From positions 636,001 through 700,000 of the forward strand of contig JAYKKM010000003.1 in the NCBI GenBank assembly GCA_035772405.1: a stretch of DNA of 64,000 bases, in the 5' to 3' direction. Of this stretch, positions 9,657 to 20,040 are shown one piece after another. The stretch comes from Chrysogorgia sp. JL179-B06. Its lineage: Eukaryota; Cnidaria; Anthozoa; Scleralcyonacea; Chrysogorgiidae. Positions within the stretch are counted from its first letter, which is position 1; every line of letters starts with the position of its first letter. The notes beneath the pieces are model-generated. The model saw nothing but the letters and a program-made list of their open reading frames with translations. It searched no databases and was not told the DNA's origin. The translations under genes were made by a program, and so were the position numbers.

Positions 9657-10185
9657 ACCGGGGTAACCCTAGGAGTAGGGTTACCCTAGCGCCAGGGTGA
9701 AAAGATAGCTTGCGTTTATAAGGAAATGATCGGGCTAGGGTAACCCAGGACTAGGGTGAAGTATACTCGCGTCGTCGAGCGTGTACGCGGGACGAAATTC
9801 GAGTGTAAACATGGCGGAAAAAAAGAAAATTCTTGCTGTATTGTCGATTTTAATCTCGCTACTACCTGTGCTTACTTCTCTTCAGTTAGATGGTATTCCT
9901 CTTTGTTATTCAATCGTACCTATAACTGTTAAACAACTAACACTCCTTCATGCAGCGGCTCTACATTCCAACTCTGTCCTATCTCGACGACTTCGTCGAA
10001 GAAATTGACATATGCGATGCTTGCGAGTGTATAAGGCAAAAACATATCTTCAGTGCTAGGGTTTCCCTAGCTAAGTGATAGGGTGACCCTACTAGTAGGG
10101 TAACCCTAGTTTGCTTATAAACACAACGTAGAAAAATAACTACATTAGGGTCACCCGGGCGCTACGGTAACACTATTCGTATAGT
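9657..10185. mobile_element. DNA-transposon derivative rich in GGGTAACCCTA motifs
   Basis: Both ends carry clusters of TAGGGTTACCCTAG-type palindromic motifs plus matched inverted segments: left TTACCCTAGCGCCAGGGTGA near 9680, right TCACCCGGGCGCTACGGTAA near 10155. Further paired motifs (ACTAGGGTGA, TTATAAG) follow inward on both sides. This arrangement suits a terminal-inverted-repeat transposon of about 0.5 kb. A small frame at 9781-10008 lies between. Exact ends and TSD could not be fixed, and the superfamily is unknown. Confidence 0.5.
9811..10008 (+). CDS. Small unrecognised frame inside the GGGTAACCCTA element
   Basis: The ATG at 9811 (context AAACATGG) starts a 65-codon frame beginning MAEKKKILAVLSILISLLPV and ending LSRRLRRRN; an in-frame upstream ATG at 9781 would add ten residues. 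It has one hydrophobic stretch and an Arg-rich end. Position just inside the element end suggests the first part of a lost transposase or accessory gene. No family is recognised, and it may not be translated. Confidence 0.3.
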   Translation: MAEKKKILAVLSILISLLPVLTSLQLDGIPLCYSIVPITVKQLTLLHAAALHSNSVLSRRLRRRN

Positions 10186-10299
10186 TCATAGTTGACTAAA
10201 ATTTTATCAGGTAGGAATTCTTGAAATTTTAAACTATTACGAATGTTTCAAAAAAAATGTTTAGATAAATTTTCGCGGGTCAAAATTTTCGTAAAGGCC

Positions 10300-11040
10300 A
10301 ACGCTTCTCTGTAACTTAGGGAAAGTAGAATAATTTTCATTTCACGTTTTGGAGGATTTCAATCTCATCACTCAAATAATTTGGAATGTTATGCCATACT
10401 TGAGAAGCATATTCAAGAACAGGTCTTGTTATCGTAGTGTATACGGTTATTAATGTATTTACTTCTGCACTTGATAGATTTAGAAATCTCAACATACAGT
10501 CTTTTTTCTGCTTTCTTCACAATGCTATTCACATGTTCATTCCATTTCAAGTCATCCTGTATGATAATTCCAAGTATTCGAGTAGATTTTACTTTTTCGA
10601 CCAAATGTTTAACGGTAAAACGACTGTTTTTCCTTTGAAAAGTCGACAATTAATTCTTTACATTTGGTAACATTGAGTTTCATGTTATTTCGAATGGTCC
10701 AGTCATAGATATCATCTACAAGACTTTGTAGATTACTATCACAATTCCTATTGATACCTCTCGGTGACTGTACTGTCATCAACATATTTCCATCGGTCAG
10801 TCCAATGAGTTAGTAGGTCATTTTTCATTACAAGGAAAAGTATCGGTCCTAATACAGTTCCTTGTGGAACCCCTTCATTAACCGTTTGCCATTCAGAAAC
10901 ACATCGGTTCAATTTTACACGTTGCTTTCGATTTGTAAGAAAATTTCTTACCCAGTTAATGAAAGTTGGAGCGACGTTCATGTTAGATAATCTCTGAAGG
11001 AGATAGTATGGTCAATGATATCGAAAGCTTTGGAACCTTT
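10300..11040 (-). pseudogene. LINE reverse-transcriptase fossil (apurinic-type LINE, clade uncertain)
   Basis: Minus-strand pieces 10748-10981 and 10413-10649 read FINWVRNFLTNRKQRVKL, NEGVPQGTVLGPILF and KYVDDSTVTE, then STRILGIIIQDDLKWNEHVN. These are RT palm motifs (PQGTVLGP, YVDD) and the post-catalytic LG...DLKW segment in the correct order. Frameshifts separate the pieces, and flanking bases still encode related residues (KGSKAFDIIDH-like sequence near 11020; EYASQVWHNIP near 10400). The element is truncated at both ends. Confidence 0.75.
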
Positions 11041-11046
11041 ACCCTG

Positions 11047-11472
11047 CGAATGGTAGAGAATTGTAGGATTAATTTTTATTTATTTTTCATTCTATCTGGA
11101 TTCTCATTGGTTGTAAAGAAACAACCAACTGAAGAGAGCGTTCAATTGCAAGTGTGACATTTTAGTGCGAATAGACGAGTCTATTGATTTATATTAAAAT
11201 TTAACATTATAGATTAATCACTCTATAGAACAGTGCTAGATATGCTCAAAGAGAAGTTAAGCGAGAACTTCAAATCGTCGAACTTCATAATTTGTTGGCC
11301 GAATAGTGTTTGTTAAAAAAATAAAATAAATTTGAGAGAAAAGTTTGTGATTTTGTAGACATTGATAACAATTATACGCCACCTTAATTTGTAATTATTA
11401 TGTAATAAATCTTTCTTACGAGAAAGAAGAAATATATCTTAACTCTCAGTATTTTTCAAAATATAGTTTTCA
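11047..11472. repeat. Interspersed repeat R1, copy 1
   Basis: The block starting GGTAGAGAATTGTAGGATTA and containing GATTCTCATTGGTTGTAA and GAGAGCGTTCAATTGCAAGT matches 25075-25510 along its whole length with small differences. No inverted ends or protein motif are visible, so the class is unknown (a non-autonomous element or a fragment of one). Confidence 0.8.
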
Positions 11473-11654
11473 TTATTTCATAGGTGGTTAACTCGAAAGC
11501 TTTTGCTTCTTTAACCTCCGCACACATTACTTTTTATAAAGATTTGTAAAATTTCATTTATTTAATTCCATGTATTAGTTTTATCTCCTTATATTACTAA
11601 ATTCTGTACATCTGTTGTGTGTGAATAAACTTGAATCTTGAATATTTCATTTAA

Positions 11655-12643
11655 AGTGCTTATGCAATGAAACATTCAGTTGCAAAATAACTATTTTATA
11701 TGAAAGAACTCTTCAAACTATAAAGACTAACCATTTACAACTTTTCCATATCTCACTTCACTCGATTTGTTTGATATGTAAATGATCATACTTATGACAT
11801 CACACTGCATAATAACTTATTGAAAACGCTTATATATCCTTGAGATTATGTAATGAAATTAAGGTGCATGTGCGTGGATGTATCCAATGCACTGATCTCA
11901 AAAATAGGACTGGATCGAGCTTCTGTTGTTACAAAAATGAAGCCAACAGCGGCCATATTGGAGTGACCACCTAAGGAGTACTGTGGCATCACAGACATGT
12001 TGGGGAGGATTCTGACATTTGCTATTTAACTTTAGCAAAGGAAACATACTCGCTGGACAGTTATTAAATGTCAGAATTCTGCCTTTCCTCTCCGATTCAC
12101 CACTGTATTCGTAATGAGGTCACTCCAATATGGCCGCCGTTTGCTCTAATTATCCAGTAAGAGAAGCCTAATATGAGACGTCAAATTAGGTTTAAGAATT
12201 ATGCATTTAATGTCAACAAAGAAAATATATTGGCCAGACACTAAACCTATTTTGCGAGCGTCGCATTTCGATTTGCTTGCAAACTCGGAGCTTTTGATGA
12301 TCTCTCGTCAATTTGCATTATGCAAATATACAGGCTTCAAAATAAGCTCGTCAGATACAATAGAAAGCTCAATCCAGTCCTATTTTTGAGATCAGTGATC
12401 CAATGACATCAAATATGCAAATCATCAAACGATTCCATGTGATAATGGTAAAGATATGCAGAATTTTTCAATAAGTCTTTATAGGTTGTGATGTCATAAG
12501 TATGATCATTTACATATTAAACAAATCTTAATATCTCAAGAGTGAAGTGAGATATGAAAAAGTTGTAAATGCTTAGTCTTTATAGTTTCAAGAGTTCTTT
12601 TAAACAAAAGAGTTATTTTACAACTGAATTTTTCATATGCACT
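11655..12643. mobile_element. TTAA-flanked MITE hosting a nested hAT MITE
   Basis: TTAA lies at 11651-11654 and 12644-12647. The left end AGTGCTTATGCAATGAAACA and the right end, read inverted, AGTGCATATGAAAAATTCAG begin long inverted repeats of about 230 bp per side (landmarks TACAACTTTTCCATATCTCA and ATGATCATACTTATGACATC). The middle is occupied by the hAT-type element at 11890-12397. TTAA duplications with an AGTGC terminus recur across this window. A half copy is at about 45048-45170. Confidence 0.8.
11890..12397. mobile_element. 508-bp hAT-type MITE (family H, copy 1)
   Basis: Ends are CACTGATCTCAAAAATAGGA and its inverted copy TCCTATTTTTGAGATCAGTG. ATCCAATG occurs at 11882-11889 and 12398-12405 as an exact 8-bp TSD, diagnostic of hAT-type integration. 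It contains no transposase. Further copies are at 30153-30686 and 52569-53075. An internal inverted pair (GGATTCTGACATTTGC and AAATGTCAGAATTCTGCC) sits near 12015-12090. Confidence 0.88.
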
Positions 12644-12749
12644 TTAAGAATTATGAATATGCGATTTTAAATGGCTGCTTGTATTGAGGAACTTGAATAG
12701 AAATTTTCATGATTACCTACACTGCTAAAGTCAACTGAATACGTTGACT

Positions 12750-12815
12750 AAAGCAAGATTCCTGCCTTCACAATACAGGTCCAATGCTCTATATAACTGA
12801 GCTACAGAACCAACT
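12750..12815 (-). repeat. tRNA-like sequence (degenerate, SINE-head type)
   Basis: On the minus strand GGTTCTGTAGCTCAGTTATA followed by TAGAGCATTGGAC matches a tRNA 5' half with a pol III A box. The expected B box is degenerate (GCAGGAATCTTGC instead of GGTTCGAATCC). It does not fold as a full tRNA and is more likely a decayed SINE head. Confidence 0.4.
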
Positions 12816-12897
12816 GGAAACACTGTCAATTCTTCCATCTAAAGTTTAAGTGTACGAGAAATTAAGAAACATGCATGTACAGTTGTACACCTATGGC

Positions 12898-13060
12898 ACC
12901 ATAATCAATCGAGATATGGTCTGGAAACTCAGCTAAAGTCTTTGTTCTATCTTTTTGTTCGTCTTTATGCAATGTTGTGCACGGTGCACGGAACCTATTG
13001 TATTTTAGTATAATGAAGCAATCATCCAATAGAATCGTTTGGGTTTAATCGCTTCTTAAT
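12898..13060. repeat. Fragment of the MITE found at 43296-43575
   Basis: ATATGGTCTGGAAACTCAGC, GTCTTTGTTCTATCTTTTTG and CCAATAGAATCGTTTGGGTT occur here and, inverted, at about 43415-43575. The landmark GTGCACGGTGCACGGAACC also matches. Only one half of the element is present here. Confidence 0.7.
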
Positions 13061-14772
13061 ATACCTTAATTTGGCAAGTTGCTTTTTAAAAAATTTAAAT
13101 TTTGACAAAATGAAACTGTCATCTATTTAAGTGTAGAAAATGGTATTTTTCAGGTGTTTTCTTCTTCATAAATGCAAATATAGACCTACTAGCATAGTAT
13201 TTTTAACAGTTTCATTCAATAATGGGATATTATATTACCAATCTTGACTATAGGAAACTCAATAAAAGCACTCCTCCAAAAATAGCAAACCTAAAAATAC
13301 ATCAAACGGTAAGTGAAGCCCGCGATTACAACCATAGCTACACGGAATGAAAAATAAAAGATCAGAGTGCATCAAAGGATTTTTTTTACTTTTAAATTTC
13401 GCACGGAATATCCACAGGTGGTATTTCAGATGAGGTGCAGGCGTTAATACCTAAGATGTTCGCGGTTTGCTATATTTGGGGAAATGAAAGGTCTATTATC
13501 ACCCTTAACTCACTGACAGGCTGAAAAACATCCAAAATTGAACCACCTTTTTGTGCTATTGATATCTCTTGAAATAACCATAACTGTTGCGAAAGCTATA
13601 CATTTTCTCAAAGCCCAATAAACCGGCTTTTACTTGTGCTTTTAAATTTCCCGAACAAAACACATTATGTTAATATAAATTAGCATTAATTATCGTAAAT
13701 CAGGTTGAAAAATTTACATTTTTCTAGAAAAGGCCATCTTGCACGCCCGCGTAGCATCTTGAAAACTCAAAATGCCACCAATCGCAGAGTTGTTTATGAA
13801 ATCAAATCAAACTTGGCGTATGTGTGGATGTCATGTTCCTGGCGCTTGTCGAATTTCAATTTTTAATCTTGCGTTACCGTGTGCCGTGTTTTTCGATTGA
13901 CGACTTTGCGGGTCTTCTAAGACCCGTTTTGACTGGGCCGGTCAGGAAAGAGTTAATTAAGTTCCGCATTCCGAACGTGCCACACGTTCACAAAGTTTCA
14001 CAATATCACAGCTGTAGTTTGATGGTTTTTATAGAATCCCGAATCACATTGTCCCAACACTTACATAAGCTCAGTACATTTCTATCAGGTCACAGCACCA
14101 CGTCTTCAGATCAATCAAATTAATTTCATAGTCCCGTTTAACTGTAATTACCTAAAATAAACTTAATATACACAATTTCCGACAATTATAATTATTCCAT
14201 TTGGCACACGACACAGACCGAAAATCATGATCCAATTCGACAAAGGCAAAACCTAAAAGTGGAACCCGAAAATACAAAAAACTGTAAGTGAAGCCCGATT
14301 GTTATTTTGTCAGTCTCTCAGTTCTATATACTAATCAAATACACAGCAGATGGAACAATCCGAGAGTCAGACTATAGCATGAGCGATTGTTTCGTGGGAC
14401 CCAGAAACCATCCAACTAGATAAAAGCACTCCTCCAAAAAGAGCAAACCTAAAGTAAGTGAAGCCCGAACGGAATGAAAAATCAAAGATCAGAGTTCATC
14501 AAAGGATTTTTTTGCTTTTAAATTTCACACGTTAATGGAAATGAAAGGTCTTTACCCTTAATACTTTATTATTTTTTTGTCGAATCGGCCACAGCGAGGA
14601 CCACAGGTTATAATAATCGTATCAAAAGCCCCCATTCTAAACGACGAACAGTTTTCGCATCGAATTGAATTCGTCAGCTGTGCGACAATATTGCGGTGTG
14701 ATTTTATACGGAGAATTCGTGCGAATTTATGTTGAAGAAAAAAGCTAATTAAATCCAATCAATATAGACGTT
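13061..14772. other. No gene seen; one internally duplicated segment
   Basis: AT-rich DNA. AAAAGCACTCCTCCAAAAA, GTAAGTGAAGCCCG and CATCAAAGGATTTTTTT occur at about 13264-13385 and again at about 14417-14515, so one segment of 120-150 bp is repeated in direct orientation about 1.15 kb apart. GTAAGTGAAGCCCG also appears alone near 14284. Short frames (13824-14123, 14558-14758) show no motif. Confidence 0.5.
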
Positions 14773-14902
14773 ATAATAATAATAATGATATTTAATTAGG
14801 GAAACCCATATCACCATACGGTGTTTTTCATTGGGGCCCTATGAATAATAAATAATTACATAATATTAGTTATGTAGTAGTAGTAGTAGTAGTAGTAGTA
14901 TT
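14773..14902. repeat. (AAT)n and (TAG)n microsatellites at the LINE 3' end
   Basis: A short AAT run is near 14773-14788 and a (GTA)n run of eight units is at 14877-14901. The latter abuts the 3' end of the minus-strand LINE and reads as (TAC)n in the LINE's sense, so it is probably its 3' tail. Confidence 0.75.
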
Positions 14903-15035
14903 TATTAGACACTCCCTAAAAAGGCTTTTCAGTGAGCTATTACAAAGTTTTCAGTAAAATATTACAAGAATTATTACATGAGCCTATAAATATTACAACA
15001 TTTCGTATTACAAACTATTAGAAATCATGCAGATG

Positions 15036-16772
15036 TTACAAATCTAAAAATTTCTTCAACAAAATTGATTTAAAAAGTTGCTTAAACGTTCCCAAATTTA
15101 ACGTTATTGCAATATCATTGTCAATAGTAAAATTCCATATTTCAATTGCTCTAAAGAGAAATGAACGTTGCCCCGTGGCTGTTCTACAACGAGGTATAAT
15201 TAGTTTAGAAGACGAAGAAAACCTAGTGTTATAATTGTGTTTTTGATCACATATGTGTGAAAATTTTGAACAGAGATACGAAGGAGCCAAGTTATTCATA
15301 CATTTGAAAGTCATTATTGCATTTTTGAACTTAAGAACATCAGCAACTGGCAACCATCTTAAGGACTTTAAAGTTGGTGTTATATGGTCAAATTTCTTTT
15401 TACCACTTATAATTCGAGCAGCAAAATTTTGAACATGTTGCAATAAAATTTCTAACGTTTTTTGGTCAAGATGACTGATTCTCGATATCTGGCATAGAGA
15501 ATAGTTGCAAGATGCAGCAATTTTACTGATGTGGTTGTCATAGGTAAGATATTGGTCTAAAGTTACACCCAGGTCTTTTACGGAAGTTGAAGGCTTCAAG
15601 GACTCTCCCAGAAATTGAATGGATAGATCAGCAGGCAGTTTTCTCAAAAGTTGTCGAACGCCGAATAAAATAAACTTGGTCTTTTTCGGGTTTATGAGTA
15701 ATTTGTTGGAGCAACACCATCCAGCCACTCTATTCAGATCACATTTTAGATCGTTTAGTCCACGATCAAAATCCTTCAAGCTAAAAGATAGATAAACTTT
15801 TGTATCATCAACATACGACTCTATATTGGCAGATTTAGATATCGATGGTAAGTCATTGACGTAGAGGCTGAAAAGGAGTGGACCAAGGATTGACCCTTGA
15901 GGGACACCATGTGTAATTAGTTTGGGACTGGATAGGTGGTTTCCAATTCTAACTGATTGATATCGATCCGAGAGATAACTTTTAAACCATTTTAAAGAAG
16001 ATGCTGAGATGCCAAGTTTATCAAGCTTGTCAAGTAGAATGTCATGACTAATACTGTCAAAAGCTTTTGATAAATCTATAAGTATCATAGCGGTGATATT
16101 CTTCTCGTCCATTTGTTTTAGTATGTAATCAGTAATAAAAAGATTTAAGGTCTCGGTGGAATGAAGTTTCCTGTTCCCACTTTGGTGTTCCGATAGCTTT
16201 TTATTATCTGTTAAAAAGGCCGTCATCTGAAGGTGAGCCGCACGTTCACAAAGTTTAGATAAAATAGGTAGTAGGGAAATAGGCCGGTTATTTGGTCCTT
16301 GTTCTGGATCGAGGTCGTTTTTAAGTGCAGCTATTACCTCCGCTATTTTCCATGCTTCAGGGAACGTGCTACTGGAAAAGGAGCCGTTTATCAGATTTGT
16401 AATCTGGTCAATGATATGACTTTTACTATCTTTAAGAACTTTGGCTGAGATCTTGTCTATGCCAGGTGATTTATTGAGTGGGAGCTCGTCAATTAACTGA
16501 CTGACCTGCAAGGGGGTTACCGGCTGAAATTCAAACTGTTGTTGGTTGTTGATGTTAAGATTGGAGTTTTTTTGAATTTCTGTATCGGGACTAGGTAAAT
16601 CAAATCTTTGCGCAATCTCAGTTGCCTCCGCAGCTGTATTTCGACCGACACTGACAAAATAGCTGTTAAGTTCCTCGGCCAAAACTTCTTTAGTTTTCGA
16701 AGATTGATTTCCATGTTTGTCTTTAGGTAAACAATGTCGAATGGTTTTCCAAAGAGCGTTTGAATCTCCCTT
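15036..16772 (-). CDS. L2/CR1-like LINE reverse transcriptase (3' portion of the split frame)
   Basis: From GGA GAT TCA at 16769 the frame runs 577 codons to the stop at 15036. RT motifs in order: LPLNKSPGIDKIS, NNRPISLLPILSKL, ILIDLSKAFDSISHD (finger and first Asp), HGVPQGSILGPLLFSLYVND, YVDDTKVYL (catalytic Asp pair) and KDLGVTLDQYLTYDNH. The C-terminal part has the conserved LQHVQNFAARII, LKSLRWLPV and HNYNTRFSS segments. The apparent start codon just upstream is inside the inserted transposon, so it is not the real start; the real one is at 20007. No stop or frameshift is seen in this part, which suggests a fairly young copy. Confidence 0.88.
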   Translation of the reverse strand, partial: KGDSNALWKTIRHCLPKDKHGNQSSKTKEVLAEELNSYFVSVGRNTAAEATEIAQRFDLPSPDTEIQKNSNLNINNQQQFEFQPVTPLQVSQLIDELPLNKSPGIDKISAKVLKDSKSHIIDQITNLINGSFSSSTFPEAWKIAEVIAALKNDLDPEQGPNNRPISLLPILSKLCERAAHLQMTAFLTDNKKLSEHQSGNRKLHSTETLNLFITDYILKQMDEKNITAMILIDLSKAFDSISHDILLDKLDKLGISASSLKWFKSYLSDRYQSVRIGNHLSSPKLITHGVPQGSILGPLLFSLYVNDLPSISKSANIESYVDDTKVYLSFSLKDFDRGLNDLKCDLNRVAGWCCSNKLLINPKKTKFILFGVRQLLRKLPADLSIQFLGESLKPSTSVKDLGVTLDQYLTYDNHISKIAASCNYSLCQISRISHLDQKTLEILLQHVQNFAARIISGKKKFDHITPTLKSLRWLPVADVLKFKNAIMTFKCMNNLAPSYLCSKFSHICDQKHNYNTRFSSSSKLIIPRCRTATGQRSFLFRAIEIWNFTIDNDIAITLNLGTFKQLFKSILLKKFLDL

Positions 16773-18348
16773 CACGCCGGGTCAGCTTTCGTCAAAATTC
16801 GGCCACTCAGGTGAAGGCAAAACCGCGCCAAATCTACGTTTTTTCTTGAGGGCTTGGGTACTAGCCAATTTGGCAAAAACTATAGCATTGATAATGGTAA
16901 TTAGATACATGTGACATGAAAATGTGAGGCGAATCCAAACAGACGAGGCCTTCAGCTTTCGTTTGTTACCAAATGCGCTGTGTTTGCGTGTAGCTTTAGT
17001 TGAAAATTTTGCCAGAGCGTCGACGTCTTTGGACATACTTGAACAGATCTGCTAAAATCGATGAATTTCGGCTTCAATAAAGTTTTTTGTACAATGATTT
17101 AAGAAGACATAAGAATTTATTTCTTATTTACGAACTTTATGGTAAGAATCGTATGTTTTTTGTTTTTGCTTAAATTCCTTTAATCAAGAATAAATCGAAC
17201 ATTTCTGGCGTGGTTCGTAGGGGTTCCCTCCATTTTGTTGTAAAATGTCTGTCTGTACTTTATTTGACTATAAATTATTTCAGTAAATTGGTATCATCTG
17301 TGTATAATACATAGATAATTAATATTGATTGAAGGCTGCTGTCGAAAGTGTTATGCGTCTATAAAGGATTTCTATACGAAGTTACCCTTTTGCATTTGAT
17401 GATTTCATCAAAGCGAAATGCGAGCAAGCAATAACATTGACGCGGTCACATCCGAGGTCACATCACTAATAAAAACAATACATACTACATAGTAATAAGT
17501 TTATTTGTTGTTATCATACAGAGTCGACTCTTTTCTCAAAACGCTACACAAATAAAGGTCATACAGCGCTTCGCATCTATTACTGGTCTCCCATGTATTA
17601 GCTGCATAGGTTTAATATACGTTTTTTTGAAACGCAATTTTATTTCATTATTTGACCCAGACGACCGCATGTTGATATTTGCGGGTTTTGATTTCAACAT
17701 GTATCTGCTTATAACGTTGGACATGCTCGATCTGAAAGAATATAGTTTACACCATTCGAATTATGTCTTAAAGGGCTTTCACGTTCTGTGTAACATAGAT
17801 TGGTATCGCTCATAAAACTATTTTCAATTTAAGATTTCTGACCTTGCCTCGGCAAGATTCGATTACAGCGCCAGCGACTAGTATTAAATATTTTCAAGCT
17901 AATTCAGAAATATGTACACGAAAATAGTTTTATAAATGTTGCAAATCTCTAATACACGGCAAATGAAAGCCCTTGAAAAGCGTTACCTAATGGTATGAAT
18001 TATATCAATACTAGTTTAATATGCCATGCGCTATAAGTGAAAAAACTACAATTAACAGTAACAACTTTTGACAGGCGGACATGTTAAAACGTACTCTAAC
18101 TTAAATGCTTTTTTAAAACAACTTTTATTAAGCCTACAGATTTCATGTTAACATTACTAGTAGAAGACTTGATGGGCTTTCAAACAAACATAACATGAGC
18201 AACATCTGTCTATTCTTTTGAAAGTAAGAGTCAGGTTTGTGGGAACTAACAAGAATTATCATATTGCTTTCACTGAATATCCGCTGTACATTTATTTGCA
18301 TAGTGCGGTCTCAGATGGCCACATTTTCGCGCATCCTGACCCGGCGTG
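16773..18348. mobile_element. 1,576-bp CACTA/EnSpm-like non-autonomous element
   Basis: The ends are a perfect 13-bp inverted repeat, CACGCCGGGTCAG and CTGACCCGGCGTG, extending imperfectly to about 35 bp (shared AAAAT and GGCCA blocks). The 3-bp sequence CTT flanks both sides (16770-16772 and 18349-18351). Removal of element plus one CTT makes the LINE codons read through in one frame (K then GDS), which confirms the boundaries. A terminal CAC and a 3-bp TSD fit the CACTA superfamily. No transposase is seen inside; the small frames at 16782-17036, 17536-17724 and 17627-17815 have no motif. Confidence 0.85.
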
Positions 18349-20007
18349 CTTGTTGGTAAAAATTTCATTTTGGACAAATTTGATTTCAGCTTTTTTTAAA
18401 TTTGATTTGACACTTTGTCGTAGAGATTTGTATCTTTCCCAATCCATAGGGTTTCGAGTAGTTCGAACTACCTTCAAACAATGGTCACGTTCTTTGATTT
18501 GCGAAATTATATCAGGTGACATAAACGGAATAGGTTTGTATCTGGCGGTTATTTCCTTGATTGGTGCATGCTGATTTAGAATATCGAGGAATAAATTGGT
18601 GAATGTAGTAACTTTATCGTTTGTATCAGTAGAAAAATCAAGTGATTGCCAAGGAACTCGCGAAATATCAGAAGAAAAATTTTGTGGCACGTAAGATTTG
18701 AGACTTCGGATGCTCAGCGTAGATTTATGTTGTTTGGGTTTTCTAAGATTCAAGACAGTATAAACAAGGAAATGATCACTTATGGTAATTTCTTTAACGC
18801 CACTTTCTCTAACAAGTAGAGGGTTAGATGTAATTATGACGTCAATAAGGGAGTCATGATGTTGCGAAATCCTTGTAGATGAAGATATTAATTGCTTCAT
18901 GTTATACGTTTCGCAGAATTTTCGAAGAGATGATGAGTCAGCATTTGAAGTCAACAAATTGCAATTTAGGTCACCGGCAATGAAAATATCTTTATTTAGT
19001 GTTAGAGCATGGGTCAAGGATGGTACCAAACATTCATCAAGACATGATACAGGGCAGTCAGGTGGTCTGTAGCTAGCACATATTAGAATCGATCGTAGAT
19101 TTCGTTGTTGGATTTTAAACCATAACTGCTGGAATCCCCCGCTTGAGATGTTACTGAGATCTTTAAGAAGAATAAATTTAATGCACGAACGAACAAAAGC
19201 ACAAACTCCCCCACCTCGTTTATGCAAACGGTCTTGTCTTACTAGTTTATAACCCGGCAAAAGAATACTTGAATTGGTATGTGTTGAATTTAACCAAGTT
19301 TCTGATAGTGTTAGAATATCGATGTCTTGAGAGGAAATAAAGTGCTTCAATTGAGTGTGATGATTACGATTCAAAGACTGAATATTTAAATGAGCCACAG
19401 TCAAACATTTTCTAGAGCCTGATCTTTCTGAATTTGGCTGAGTTGGTTCTTTTAAGATTTGACATAGATGAGATAAGTTGCGTCGAGATTTGGTTTCAAT
19501 ATTCCTGAAAGGCTTATTTTGAAGGCGGAGATGAGTTGTTATTCTCACAGGGATAAAGTAATTTGAAGTAGGAAAAGCGGCTTTGTATAATAAATTATTC
19601 GTTGCTGCATATGTAATTTTTCCCGTATAAGTTCGACTAGTATCCGTGTTCAGATTACTTTCTCTCAGGATTCCTGTTCTTGAGAATGTATGTCTTGATT
19701 CATTATAGGGTCCAGGATTTGTCTGGATATCTCCACATTGTATAAGGAGAGTAGATATTTCAACTTTCTTCCTTAGGCTTCGTGAGACGAAGGTCATACC
19801 ATGCTTGCTCTCCTTCGATATTTGACGCGTTGAGCCCGAAGATGTCCTTGTTAGTCGCACTATTGACACCAAATGGCAATTTGTATAACTTCTTACTGGT
19901 CCAAGTAGTGAATTGGTGTTCCAGTTACTCGATGAGAGGAAGTGTAAACATAGGAAGATTATTATAGGCAAATGACGAAGATGGGACTTTGCACGGCCAG
20001 CCGCCAT
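18349..20007 (-). CDS. L2/CR1-like LINE 5' portion: hydrophobic leader, 2A peptide, APE endonuclease
   Basis: The first 553 codons from the ATG at 20007. Residues about 13-28 are hydrophobic (LPIIIFLCLHFLSS), signal-peptide-like. Near residue 95 lies LLIQCGDIQTNPGP, a 2A motif in which the usual Glu is Gln (DIQTNPGP). A basic linker follows, then the apurinic endonuclease: VAHLNIQSLNRN, LTLSETWLN (catalytic Glu), GGVCAFVRS, ICASYRPPD, IFIAGDLNCNL and ITISDHFLVY (His). APE-LINEs with N-terminal 2A sequences are known from several invertebrates. The continuous frame reads into the inserted transposon and stops at 18292. Confidence 0.87.
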
Positions 20008-20040
20008 AACTATCTTGACCCCTTGACCCCTAGTAATACA

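Larger units (their letters stand above)
14876..20033 (-). mobile_element. Near full-length L2/CR1-like LINE interrupted by a CACTA-like element
   Basis: On the minus strand the order is a short 5' leader (about 25 bases, with CAAGGGGTCAAGATAG before the ATG at 20007), a 2A motif, an APE-type endonuclease, reverse transcriptase, a short 3' UTR and a (TAC)n tail. The coding frame is split by a 1,576-bp insertion at 16773-18348. Without it the unit would be about 3.6 kb. The 5' end abuts an (AAT)n run belonging to an older LINE tail (20041-20062). A TSD for the LINE itself was not found. Confidence 0.85.

Noticed and set aside
9657..10185. Interstitial telomere repeat because of TAGGGTT
   Set aside because: The motif is arranged as separate inverted pairs, not as a tandem hexamer.
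16717..16914. Plus frame over the CACTA-like element left end
   Set aside because: It crosses from LINE antisense into the insert and has no motif.
18218..18574. 118-codon plus frame as a gene
   Set aside because: It is antisense to the LINE endonuclease frame and spans the transposon junction.
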